This document shows positions 43,787 to 51,451 of a DNA stretch of 64,000 nucleotides, one piece after another. The first letter of the stretch is position 1. Each line of letters begins with the position of its first letter. Where the stretch lies: the NCBI RefSeq assembly GCF_004168255.1, contig NZ_SEWG01000001.1, positions 496,001 to 560,000 of the forward strand, written 5' to 3'. Source of the stretch: Mucilaginibacter terrigena (GTDB taxonomy: Bacteria; Bacteroidota; Bacteroidia; Sphingobacteriales; Sphingobacteriaceae). The notes under the pieces were generated by a model. That model ran no database searches, was not told the DNA's origin, and was given only the letters and a program-made list of their open reading frames with translations. The translations under genes and the position numbers were made by a program.

Positions 43787-44443
43787 ATGAAAAATTTAGT
43801 AATATATTTTGCGGCACTTTTGATGTTTACGGGTTGCGCAAACGGGCAAACTAAACAAAACCGTAACGATTTTGCGGCGGTACCCAGTCCGGCTGCAGGC
43901 GAAGCTGTAGCCACCTTTGGCGGCGGCTGTTTCTGGAGCATGAGCGAGGCCATGAGCGAACTGAAAGGCGTAAACAAAGTGGTGTCGGGCTATGCAGGGG
44001 GCAATACCAAAAATCCAACTTACGAACAGGTGAGTGACCGCACCACCAACCATGCCGAAGTTACCCAGATCTACTATAACCCAAAAGTGATAAGCTTTGC
44101 CACACTGGCCGAGGCCTTCTTCTTCGCGCACGACCCTACTACGCTTAACCGCCAGGGGCCTGATGTAGGTACCGATTACCGCTCTATCGTATTTTATCGC
44201 AACGATGCTGAGAAGAACACCCTGCTAAGCGTTATAAAAAAGGTGAACGAAACCAAGCATTATAGCAACCCTATAGTTACCCAGGTTGTACCTTACAAGG
44301 CCTTTTACCCGGCCGAGAAATACCACCAGGGTTATTACCGCACTAACGGCGATAACCCCTACATCAGCAGCGTATCTGAACCTAAGGTGATGAAGTTCCG
44401 TAAGGCAATGAAAGCGGAGTTGAAGCCGGAGTTTCAGAAATAA
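43787..44443 (+). CDS. msrA: Peptide methionine-S-sulfoxide reductase, lipoprotein form
   Basis: The 218-residue protein has a lipoprotein-like N-terminus (YFAALLMFTGCANGQ, Cys ~residue 17) and then the MsrA active site FGGGCFWSMSEAMSELKGV (nucleophile Cys in GCFW, ~residue 47). Conserved VVSGYAGGNTKNPTYEQVS and HAEVTQIYYNPKVISF follow. It reduces methionine-S-sulfoxide in exported proteins. The tail (KFRKAMKAELKPEFQK) lacks an obvious resolving cysteine, so recycling by thioredoxin or a partner protein is possible. No MsrB is fused or adjacent. Confidence 0.93.
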   Translation: MKNLVIYFAALLMFTGCANGQTKQNRNDFAAVPSPAAGEAVATFGGGCFWSMSEAMSELKGVNKVVSGYAGGNTKNPTYEQVSDRTTNHAEVTQIYYNPKVISFATLAEAFFFAHDPTTLNRQGPDVGTDYRSIVFYRNDAEKNTLLSVIKKVNETKHYSNPIVTQVVPYKAFYPAEKYHQGYYRTNGDNPYISSVSEPKVMKFRKAMKAELKPEFQK

Positions 44444-44464
44444 GGAGCCTCTTAAATAACAAAT

Positions 44465-44567
44465 TGTCATTTCGAGGGAAGCGTAGCGACGAGAAATCTT
44501 ATACATATTGCCAATCTACGCCTACTACTCGTATAAGATTTCTCCTCGTACCTCGTTCGAAATGACA
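44465..44567. repeat. REP palindrome, TGTCATTTCGAG type
   Basis: TGTCATTTCGAGG at the left pairs with TCGAAATGACA at the right; GAGAAATCTTATAC near 44490 pairs with GTATAAGATTTCTC near 44531. It is the third flavour of the long intergenic palindromes here and lies directly before repeat copy B. Confidence 0.8.
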
Positions 44568-44582
44568 TAGGTAAATTAAAGG

Positions 44583-44779
44583 CCCTGTCCCACTAAATAT
44601 TACACAACGCGAGACAAAAATGTAAATTACTGTAAAACAGCTATTTGCAAATTTAAAAAAATCAGTTTTATTTAAAGTTATACTTTAACCTTTTATGCAT
44701 AAGTATTTTATAATTAATTATTTATGATTTTTTGCATGGGTGTCCCACTCGTTTCTGAATGGGACGGAATGGGACACCC
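44583..44779. repeat. Repeat copy B: AT-rich core with GTGTCCC boxes, upstream of the RepA-like gene
   Basis: TGTCCCACTAAATATTA (44586-44602) matches copy A (178 on) closely. The right end, GGGTGTCCCA (44738-44747) and TGGGACACCC (44770-44779) with a TGGGAC at 44760-44765, is nearly identical to copy A. The left inner box (GGGACAC in A) has decayed to GAGACA here. The intervening DNA is strongly AT-rich. The repeat ends 17 bp before the promoter of the RepA-like ATPase gene. Confidence 0.85.
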
Positions 44780-44795
44780 TGATTTTTATAATTTC

Positions 44796-44826
44796 TTTGT
44801 TAAATAAAGATTATTCTTTATATTTA
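44796..44826 (+). promoter_or_regulatory. Promoter of the RepA-like ATPase gene
   Basis: TTTG (44796-44799), exactly 19 bp, then TATATTTA (44819-44826), 7 of 8 to TAnnTTTG. Predicted start ~44831, 12 nt before ATG 44843. Confidence 0.65.
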
Positions 44827-44842
44827 CAGAAATTATAATTTC

Positions 44843-45940
44843 ATGGACGAACCAGATTTTTACCAGATCTCGCCTACGCGCCGCTTGTACCGCCCGGCGG
44901 CGATTGAGGCCATTCGTACACAATTGTACGAGAATAAAAAGCGTTTAAAAAAACACGGCCTCGACGAATCCATTTACCTCGACCCGCAAAAAACCAACCT
45001 GCTGTTTGTAAAAACCGCCGGCGAATGGATGAAGCAGGAGTACGGCAAACCCATGCCGCGCATGCTGCTGGGCGACCTTTGGCTGGAGGGCGAAATGTGC
45101 ATCCTGTTTGCCGATACCAACCTGGGCAAATCTATCCTTGCGGTGCAAATTGGCAATAACCTGGCGCAGGGCTGCTGTACCGGCAACTTCAATAACCAAC
45201 TGGAGGCTCAAACCCCGGTGCTTTATGTTGATTTTGAGATGGGCAGCAAACAGTTTGAGAGCCGCTATTACGATAGCCAGTGGGGCAGCCACCAGTTTGG
45301 GCATACCTTTTACCGTGCCGAGTTTAACCCCGAGGCCGAGAACCCCGCCCTGTACGATAGTTATGATGCCTATCTCGAATCGGCCCTCGATAGCGCCATC
45401 GACAAAACCAAAGCTAAGGTGCTAATTATCGATAACCTTACCTATATGGCCACCGGTACCGAACGTGCCCGCGAAGCCCTGCCGCTGATGAAGAGGCTGA
45501 AAGCGCTGAAGAAAAAGCATAACATAAGCATGCTGGTGCTGGCACATACCCCAAAGCGCATGGCTAATAAACCCATTACCGTTAACGATTTGCAGGGCAG
45601 CAAAATGATCATCAACTTTTGCGACAGCGCCTTCGCCATTGGCAAAAGCCATACCCGGCCCGGCAAACTGTACCTTAAACAGGTAAAACAACGCAGCCGC
45701 AAAACCATGTACGACGAGCACAACGTTTGCCTTTGCCACATCCAAAAGGAATACACCGACCTGCACTTCGCCTTTGAAGGCTACGCCAAAGAACACGACC
45801 ACCTGCAAAGCGCCCATGCCCAGGCCCGCCAGCAACTGCAACAACAAGCCCGCGACCTGCACCAAACCGGCCAAAGCTACCGCCAGATAAGCGCCCAGCT
45901 AAAAGTGCCTGTAAGTACTTTGGGGAGATGGTTGGGATAG
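44843..45940 (+). CDS. RepA/DnaB-like RecA-fold ATPase with C-terminal helix-turn-helix
   Basis: This 365-residue protein has a RecA-like ATPase core. Walker A is LFADTNLGKSILAVQIG (residues ~87-103), with the divergent loop DTNLGKS. VLYVDFEMGSKQFESRY is typical of RepA helicases, and Walker B is KVLIIDNLTYMATG. A RepA-like LAHTPKRMANKPITVNDLQGS segment (~233-253) is also present. The tail (SYRQISAQLKVPVSTLGRW) looks like a helix-turn-helix as in resolvases. No primase, recombinase or mobilisation gene is adjacent. Repeat copy B with iteron-like boxes lies just upstream. Confidence 0.85.
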   Translation: MDEPDFYQISPTRRLYRPAAIEAIRTQLYENKKRLKKHGLDESIYLDPQKTNLLFVKTAGEWMKQEYGKPMPRMLLGDLWLEGEMCILFADTNLGKSILAVQIGNNLAQGCCTGNFNNQLEAQTPVLYVDFEMGSKQFESRYYDSQWGSHQFGHTFYRAEFNPEAENPALYDSYDAYLESALDSAIDKTKAKVLIIDNLTYMATGTERAREALPLMKRLKALKKKHNISMLVLAHTPKRMANKPITVNDLQGSKMIINFCDSAFAIGKSHTRPGKLYLKQVKQRSRKTMYDEHNVCLCHIQKEYTDLHFAFEGYAKEHDHLQSAHAQARQQLQQQARDLHQTGQSYRQISAQLKVPVSTLGRWLG

Positions 45941-45947
45941 TTTTTCG

Positions 45948-46030
45948 ATTTCGGATGTTAGATTTTAGATCTCGGATTTATAATTTAGGATCGGGAATGC
46001 GCGAAAGGTTCCCCTCTCGAGAGGGGCAAG
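45948..46030. repeat. Degenerate GATTTCGGAT tract and CCCCTCTCGAGAGGGG palindrome
   Basis: Bases 45948-45992 are imperfect copies of a GATTTCGGAT/GATTTTAGAT unit, like the tract after repeat copy A (371-402). CCCCTCTCGAGAGGGG at 46011-46026 is a perfect 16-bp palindrome. It lies after the RepA-like gene and in front of the AT-rich TPR-DUF2971 gene's stop. Confidence 0.6.
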
Positions 46031-46184
46031 GGGTGTGTTAATGAAGCGATGAGAATAATACTTGCGCTGATTTGCAATCAGCACTTAATGTGGGGTAGCA
46101 ATTGCGTCGGGCATTGCAAATGACGGGACGTATTTGCACTCGTCATAGACAAGCAAAAGGGGTGGATCGATCGAGTATATTTAA

Positions 46185-47969
46185 TTATTTAAAGGGTAAA
46201 TGAGAAATCACAATTCCAATGTTTTTTTGTACATACATAGTTCTGTTACATTTTTTAATGTGATAATTGAATGAAGCAGCCCACTCATCAGACTTTTCAA
46301 CTTTTGGTCCTATTGTAATTTTTTCTAAAACTGGAACAATGTCAATTAAACTTATATAAACTCTAGGAGGAATACTAAGCATGTCAATTGTCTTTTCAAA
46401 CCCAACACCTTGTACAACTAATCTAACTTCTTGTTCGTATTGATATTCTGCGCTCTTAAAAAGGTAAGTAATATCATTCAAGAGTTGGGCAATACGATCT
46501 TTTTGAACAGTTTTTAAATCGCCGACATTTTTTTTCAAGTCAACAAGAAGTTTGTTAAGGCGTCGATTATTTGTTGTACTTATATCTGGCACTACAAACT
46601 TATCTTTTGCTTTATAAGCCACTCTATAAAATGTAAATTTTTCATCTATTTGATGAAATTCCTCATCCTCTTCAGGACTTAGCTTATCTTCTAAAAAATT
46701 TATAAAATCATTTTTATTAATTGTTATAGCGCAACCTTTGGCCTCAGTATCAATTTCCTTCCCATACATTCTCCAAAGCGTTAAATCGTTATGCTTTTTT
46801 GAAGATACAAAACTTCCTATAAAAGGTCTTTCAACAAACTGTTCCTCAATAGTATTTTCAGGCGTAATATTCTTTATTTGAAAATTTATAAAGTTGAGTA
46901 ACTCAGTCCCCTCGGATGTATCATTTAAATATGCTCCTTCAGATAATCTCAAAGGACTGTTGCCTAATATTATCGCTTTTGCACTTGATAAACTTGTGTA
47001 ATGAGTTAAATAACCGTCATCAAATAAAAGTATCTTTTTTATGTTAGTAACAATAAGTGATATTTTCTCATACCATTCATTTGATATTTTTTCTTCTAAA
47101 TCTTTTATTTCTGATAATGCTATTTTTATATAGGAATCACTCGCAAACTCATTAAGTTTAGCGTATGTTTTATAATCGTCTAAGGAATAAATATTTTTGC
47201 CTAAATTTTTATACAGTATCGCTCGATTAAAATATACTGAAGCATAATCTTTGTCAATTCTTATTGCTTCTGAATAATCAGATAAGGCTTTATCATATTT
47301 TTTAAGTTTATTAAAAATGATAGCTCTATTGTTATATGCCAATTTATATTCTGGATTCAAATCAATTGCTTTGTCTAAATCTTTGATTGCTTTTTCAGAC
47401 TGTTTTAATTTATATAACAGTATAGCCCTATTATTATAAGCTTGATAATAGTTTTTATCAATTGAAATTGCTTTATTGTAATCTTCTAAGGCTCTTTGAT
47501 AATTATTAAGAGATTGAAGTAATAATGCACGATTATAAAATATTAATGCATTATTTGGATTGAGGTTTATTGATTTCTCAAAATCTTCAAATGCATTGTC
47601 ATAATTTTTCAGTAGCGAATTAATAGTCGCGCGATTATAATAGTTTAAGTATTCATTTGGGTTTAAACTTATTGCAATATTGTAATCAGATAATGCTTCT
47701 TTAAAAGCTTTATTTAAATGCAGAGCATTTCCTCGCGCTAAATACCCCATAAAATTTAATGGATCCAATTCTATGGCTTTATTAGCGTAGTTTTTAGCCT
47801 CTTCACACTTACCTAATTTCATAAAAGCTCGGGCTTTTAAAGCGTAAAGTGTGGCGTTATTATAATTCTCTAATAATTTTTCCGGTAGCAAATCAATTAT
47901 TTTTTGAAATTGCTTTTGGTCTTTCAGTTTATCAATTTCAAGAATTAATTCGTTTTCGATTTTCTCCAT
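46185..47969 (-). CDS. TPR-DUF2971 protein, AT-rich (likely acquired)
   Basis: The 594-residue protein is built from ~7-8 TPR units of 34 residues (residues ~35-275, e.g. ALSDYNIAISLNPNEYLNYY, ALEDYNKAISIDKNYYQAYN) and a C-terminal DUF2971 domain (~318-590). The domain shows GYLTHYTSLSSAKAIILGNS, RLSEGAYLNDTSEG and GSFVSSKKHNDLTLWRMYG. DUF2971 has no proven function; it occurs singly and in accessory regions. The N-terminal TPR platform suggests recruitment of partners. The gene is far more AT-rich than its neighbours. It is convergent with the RepA-like gene, 245 bp apart. Confidence 0.88.
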   Translation of the reverse strand: MEKIENELILEIDKLKDQKQFQKIIDLLPEKLLENYNNATLYALKARAFMKLGKCEEAKNYANKAIELDPLNFMGYLARGNALHLNKAFKEALSDYNIAISLNPNEYLNYYNRATINSLLKNYDNAFEDFEKSINLNPNNALIFYNRALLLQSLNNYQRALEDYNKAISIDKNYYQAYNNRAILLYKLKQSEKAIKDLDKAIDLNPEYKLAYNNRAIIFNKLKKYDKALSDYSEAIRIDKDYASVYFNRAILYKNLGKNIYSLDDYKTYAKLNEFASDSYIKIALSEIKDLEEKISNEWYEKISLIVTNIKKILLFDDGYLTHYTSLSSAKAIILGNSPLRLSEGAYLNDTSEGTELLNFINFQIKNITPENTIEEQFVERPFIGSFVSSKKHNDLTLWRMYGKEIDTEAKGCAITINKNDFINFLEDKLSPEEDEEFHQIDEKFTFYRVAYKAKDKFVVPDISTTNNRRLNKLLVDLKKNVGDLKTVQKDRIAQLLNDITYLFKSAEYQYEQEVRLVVQGVGFEKTIDMLSIPPRVYISLIDIVPVLEKITIGPKVEKSDEWAASFNYHIKKCNRTMYVQKNIGIVISHLPFK

Positions 47970-47999
47970 ATCCGTTTAAAAACTAAATATCTATTTTTT

Positions 48000-48715
48000 T
48001 TTCGAATTAATGACTTTGATAATTAATTCGTTAGGTGGTGCGTGTCCATGGCTGACATACCGCCAGTGCCTTTCCAATACTCCCACAACCCCAACCCAAC
48101 TAAACCCGATTGTCGGAAAAGCCTTTGCCTGCGCGGCAGGGCGGCGCATGTGCAGCAAAGCTTGTACAGAAAGCGGGGCTGCTGTAGCCGAAGTATTCCC
48201 GGCACTGGTTTACAAAGCATAGCGCTTACTTGTCCTAAAGAGATTGCCGCGCTATCGCTCGCAATGGCAGGGTGGTTATTAGCGATGGGTTTTATACCCA
48301 TCGCCTGCTGATAAGCCACGCTACCGCAAGCCTCCTCGCTTGTGGTTACAGCTTACATATAACAAGCAGGGCGCATAAACCCCTTCCTGCACCTTCCCGT
48401 GGGGAAGGAATCGCACGAGGCCATTGCGCCGCTATTTTCCCCATTGTTTTCACCACTCTGTCATGCAGAACATCGTGAAGCATCTGATCGCCTGCATGCT
48501 TAATGGTCATGCACAGTTTGTTAATAGATCCTTCGCTATCGCTCAGGATGACAAGGGAGAAAAGCGCGGAGCACCTTTCACAGCGGGAATGCCGGTTTAG
48601 CCTTTTCAGATGTGTGTAGCTGCTCACAACAGCGTTCAAAATATATCTCAAATAAATTTTCGCTACCGGGTGGTTGCTTTATATTTACAGGTAGTAAATT
48701 GTAAATAATACCGAC
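48000..48715. other. Gene-free region with REP debris
   Basis: No reading frame here is convincing on either strand. The sequence holds half-sites of other repeats: 48239-48269 (AGAGATTGCCGCGCTATCGC, one arm of the TGTCATTGCGAG family), 48378-48412 (CCTTCCTGCACCTTCCCG-like arm) and a full palindrome at 48459-48553. It lies between the AT-rich TPR-DUF2971 gene and ordinary chromosome, so it may mark the boundary of acquired DNA. Confidence 0.6.
48459..48553. repeat. REP palindrome, TGTCATGC type (second member)
   Basis: TGTCATGCAGAACATCGTGA at the left pairs with TCGCTATCGCTCAGGATGACA-like bases at the right. It belongs with the palindrome at 32541-32634. Confidence 0.75.
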
Positions 48716-49147
48716 ATGACCGTACCCGGGCAAATTGAAAATTATATAAACAGCCAGCCCGAAACAAAGCGCGGCGAGATGCAGGCTTTGCACACGCTGA
48801 TACTTGATACGTTACCCGGCTGTAAATTGTGGTTTGATGATGGTACCAACGATGAAAACAAAACGGTTACCAACCCAACCGTAGGGTATGGGTCGTTCAC
48901 CATAAAATATGCCAATGGCAAAACAAGGGAGTTTTTCCAGGCAGGCATCAGCGCAAATACCACTGGTATCTCTGTTTATATCCTTGGTGTAGCCGATAAA
49001 ACTTACCTGGCCCAAACCTACGGTAAGGCAATAGGCAAAGCCAAAGTAACGGGCTACTGCATCAGGTTTAACAAATTGGCAGATATTGACACCAATGTAC
49101 TGATAACTGCCATACAGGATGGGGTAAAGCTATCGGGTGATAATTGA
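48716..49147 (+). CDS. DUF1801-family protein
   Basis: This 143-residue protein matches DUF1801: IENYINSQPETKRGEMQALHTLI (residues ~7-29), then LPGCKLWFDDG, VGYGSFTIKYANGKTREFFQAG and a C-terminal helical part (LADIDTNVLITAIQDGVK). Members resemble the YdhG/frataxin-like fold and are common in Bacteroidota; no function is established. It lies alone, convergent with the YpdA-like gene. Confidence 0.85.
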   Translation: MTVPGQIENYINSQPETKRGEMQALHTLILDTLPGCKLWFDDGTNDENKTVTNPTVGYGSFTIKYANGKTREFFQAGISANTTGISVYILGVADKTYLAQTYGKAIGKAKVTGYCIRFNKLADIDTNVLITAIQDGVKLSGDN

Positions 49148-49223
49148 AAGGTTGCAGGATCATCAACACATCTTGCACCATCGTTACGGGTGCCAAGTGT
49201 AAATTGGTGTGGTTACGGCTGTG

Positions 49224-50180
49224 CTATTTCTTATTCACAATATCCCCAATGATCATATCCGCGTGGATGCGCGAGTTTTCGATGAACCACAGGTGTGTGT
49301 CCAGTCCGCCGCAAACAACACCGGCAAGGTACAGGCCGGGTTGGTTGGTTTCCATCGTTTCGGGGTTGTAGGTGGGTATAAACTTATCTTTCGACAGGGT
49401 GATGCCCAGCTTGGCCAGGAAATCGAAATTGGGTTTATAGCCCGTCATGGCCATTACAAAATCGTTGGGGATGGTTACCTTGCCATCGGGTGTATCAATA
49501 TCCACCTCGGTTTGGCGGATGGCGGCCAGGCCGGAGTTAAAATATGCCTTGATGCTGCCTTCCTTTATCCGGTTAAGGATATCGGGCCGTACCCAGTATT
49601 TAACGCGTTTGCTTATCTCGTCGCCGCGCACCACCAGCGTAACTTCGGCGCCTTTGCGGTAGGTCTCTAAAGCTACATCAATGGCCGAGTTGCTGCTGCC
49701 AACCACCACCACCTTTTGCAGGGTGTAGTAATGCGGGTCCTGGTAGTAGTGTTTTACTTTTGGCAGGTCTTCGCCGGGGATGTCCAGGTTTACGGCAATA
49801 TCATAAAACCCGGTACTCAGGATCACCTTTTTTGCCCGGTAAGTGCTTTTAGCGGTGGTTATTTCATAACCGCCTTCAACAGGTATAACGCGGGTAACTT
49901 CCTCAAATAAATTTAACGGCAGGTTATTGGATAGTGCCACACGGCGGTAATACTCCAACGCGTCGGCACGGGTAGGTTTGTTATGCACGGTTACAAAGGG
50001 CACGCCGCCGATCTCCAGTTTTTCGGACGTGGAGAAGAATGTCATGGTAGAGGGGTAATTGTACAGCGAATTTACCAGGCAGCCCTTTTCGACAATAACA
50101 AAGCTTAAACCGGCCTTTTGGGCTGCCAGTCCGCATGCCAAACCAATGGGGCCGCCGCCAATAATCAATATATCCAGCAT
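49224..50180 (-). CDS. YpdA-like FAD/NAD(P) thiol reductase
   Basis: The start is ATG 50180 (MLDILIIGGG); the frame is open 99 bp further up, but the FAD motif would then be internal. The 318-residue protein has the FAD-binding GGGPIGLACGLAAQKAGL, a second Rossmann motif VVVGSSNSAIDVALETYRKG, and the terminal FAD motif AGVVCGGLDTHLWFIENSR. In Firmicutes YpdA reduces bacillithiol disulfide; homologues without a bacillithiol pathway exist, so the substrate is uncertain. A -7 box (TATCTTAG) ends 4 nt before the ATG, suggesting a leaderless mRNA. Confidence 0.9.
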   Translation of the reverse strand: MLDILIIGGGPIGLACGLAAQKAGLSFVIVEKGCLVNSLYNYPSTMTFFSTSEKLEIGGVPFVTVHNKPTRADALEYYRRVALSNNLPLNLFEEVTRVIPVEGGYEITTAKSTYRAKKVILSTGFYDIAVNLDIPGEDLPKVKHYYQDPHYYTLQKVVVVGSSNSAIDVALETYRKGAEVTLVVRGDEISKRVKYWVRPDILNRIKEGSIKAYFNSGLAAIRQTEVDIDTPDGKVTIPNDFVMAMTGYKPNFDFLAKLGITLSKDKFIPTYNPETMETNQPGLYLAGVVCGGLDTHLWFIENSRIHADMIIGDIVNKK

Positions 50181-50184
50181 GGTG

Positions 50185-50192
50185 CTAAGATA
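50185..50192 (-). promoter_or_regulatory. -7 box (TATCTTAG) for the YpdA-like gene
   Basis: Read on the minus strand, TATCTTAG matches TAnnTTTG at 7 of 8 positions. Four bases (CACC) separate it from the ATG at 50180. Confidence 0.45.
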
Positions 50193-50286
50193 GGCAGTTT
50201 GCCGGGAAGATAATATGGAATAATGAATGCCGAATGTCAAATTTTGAAGAGATGCCGGGTATAGAAAAATCCGGGACAAAAAAAAT

Positions 50287-50384
50287 GGGATAAGCTACTT
50301 TTATCGCGCCGCTCAACTCTCTACCCTTGCTGCGTTCCCACCCTGGGGGAGTTCAAGAGGAGCTGGCCGTAAAAGACTTATCCC
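50287..50384 (-). ncRNA. ffs: Small SRP RNA (4.5S-type)
   Basis: On the minus strand the 98-nt element starts GGGATAAGTC and ends with the pairing GCTTATCCC. The SRP signature GGAACGCAGCAAGGGTAGAG (domain IV binding the Ffh M domain) is present, as are paired arms (CTCCTCTTGAACTCCCCC, GGTGGGAACG). Length and folding fit bacterial small SRP RNAs. It would act with Ffh in co-translational targeting. A perfect -7 box lies 4 nt upstream of its 5' end. Confidence 0.95.
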
Positions 50385-50388
50385 GCCG

Positions 50389-50396
50389 CAAAGATA
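50389..50396 (-). promoter_or_regulatory. -7 box (TATCTTTG) of SRP RNA
   Basis: TATCTTTG is a perfect TAnnTTTG match. It ends 4 nt before the 5' GGG of the RNA, and so calibrates the distance from -7 box to transcription start in this genome. Confidence 0.8.
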
Positions 50397-50551
50397 GAAA
50401 AAGGATGCATTTTAGGTTAACAAATTATTAAAAAAGGAAATAGCGTGGCGGATGTGTTGATTATCAGGCTGATAATCTGTTGCAGGTGTTTAGTGCAGCG
50501 GTTTAATAAGCAGGTGATGGTATAGCTATTCCCCGCGGGGTTTAACAACTA

Positions 50552-51418
50552 TCATTTTACCGCCTTCACCATCCTGTCCTTGACGCTCATATCCTTACGT
50601 AACTCGATACGGGTAAAACCTTTAACGGTTAGCAGGTCAGCCGTTTCTTTACCAAAGCTTTCGTTTATCTCCAGGAATAAAAGGCCGTTTTTGTTGAGGC
50701 GCGTTAACGCATAATCCGCGATGGCCTTGTAAAATACCAGTGGATCGTGCGCGGGTACAAACAGTGCGGTGTGGGGTTCAAAATTGGTTACATTTTGGTG
50801 CATTCTGAGTTTATCTTCCAGGGTAACATAAGGAGGGTTGGAGATGATGATATCGAATTTCGAATTTCCCATTTCGAATTTTGTGTTGAGGATATCGTCT
50901 TGAATAAAACTAACCTCAACATCGTTGATCACAGCGTTTTGCCTGGCAGTATGTAAAGCATCCGCAGAAATATCAATAGCGGTAACCACAGCATCCGGCA
51001 GGTTCTTTTTTATGCTGATGGCGATACATCCGCTACCCGTACCGATATCCAATATCGAAACCGACTTTTTACTTTTTACTTTCGACTTTTGACTTTCAAG
51101 GACCCATTCCACTAACTCCTCCGTCTCGGGCCGGGGTATCAGCGTGGCGGGGTTCACTAAAAAATTAAGTCCGTAAAACTCCGTACTGCCTAAAATGTAT
51201 TGAACAGGCTTGCCGGTTTTTAATTCATCAAGGATGCTTTGGATCTTTTCAAGTGCTTCGCCGGGCACATCATCCTCCGGGAAAGCCTTTATTTGGGCGC
51301 GGGATGTACCTGTAATTTCTTCCAGCACCAGCAGGGCAATCGATTCTATCTCACGCGTATCATACACCTCAATTAACCCTTGCTGAAAGTTCAGGAATAC
51401 ATCCTTAATAGTTTTCAT
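50552..51418 (-). CDS. prmC: Peptide chain release factor N5-glutamine methyltransferase
   Basis: The start ATG 51418 (MKTIKDVFLNFQQG) gives 288 residues. PrmC methylates the GGQ glutamine of RF1 and RF2 in the cytoplasm. The N-terminal helical domain is followed by the SAM motif ILDIGTGSGCIAISIKK (residues ~122-138) and the catalytic NPPY in DIIISNPPYV (~198-207). Two tracts of heptad-like low complexity (51063-51099 and 50853-50882) add Lys/Ser-rich loops (QKSKVKSKKSV; TKFEMGNSKF) that are not usual in the family. Its gene is divergent from ribD, 33 bp apart. Confidence 0.93.
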   Translation of the reverse strand: MKTIKDVFLNFQQGLIEVYDTREIESIALLVLEEITGTSRAQIKAFPEDDVPGEALEKIQSILDELKTGKPVQYILGSTEFYGLNFLVNPATLIPRPETEELVEWVLESQKSKVKSKKSVSILDIGTGSGCIAISIKKNLPDAVVTAIDISADALHTARQNAVINDVEVSFIQDDILNTKFEMGNSKFDIIISNPPYVTLEDKLRMHQNVTNFEPHTALFVPAHDPLVFYKAIADYALTRLNKNGLLFLEINESFGKETADLLTVKGFTRIELRKDMSVKDRMVKAVK

Positions 51419-51422
51419 GCAA

Positions 51423-51430
51423 CAAAGTAA
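51423..51430 (-). promoter_or_regulatory. -7 box (TTACTTTG) of prmC
   Basis: On the minus strand TTACTTTG (7 of 8 to TAnnTTTG) ends 4 nt (TTGC) before the ATG at 51418. It lies 9 bp from the ribD -7 box on the other strand. Confidence 0.4.
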
Positions 51431-51439
51431 CATAAAACC

Positions 51440-51447
51440 TACTTTTG
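51440..51447 (+). promoter_or_regulatory. -7 box (TACTTTTG) of ribD
   Basis: A perfect TAnnTTTG match ends 4 nt before ATG 51452, exactly the spacing calibrated by the SRP RNA. The ribD transcript is therefore predicted to start at or next to the A of its ATG. Confidence 0.6.
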
Positions 51448-51451
51448 CACA

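Noticed and set aside
48010-48651. Several 60-100-residue frames on both strands in the 48.0-48.7 kb gap
   Set aside because: They overlap each other and run through REP arms; composition is like repeat DNA, not protein.
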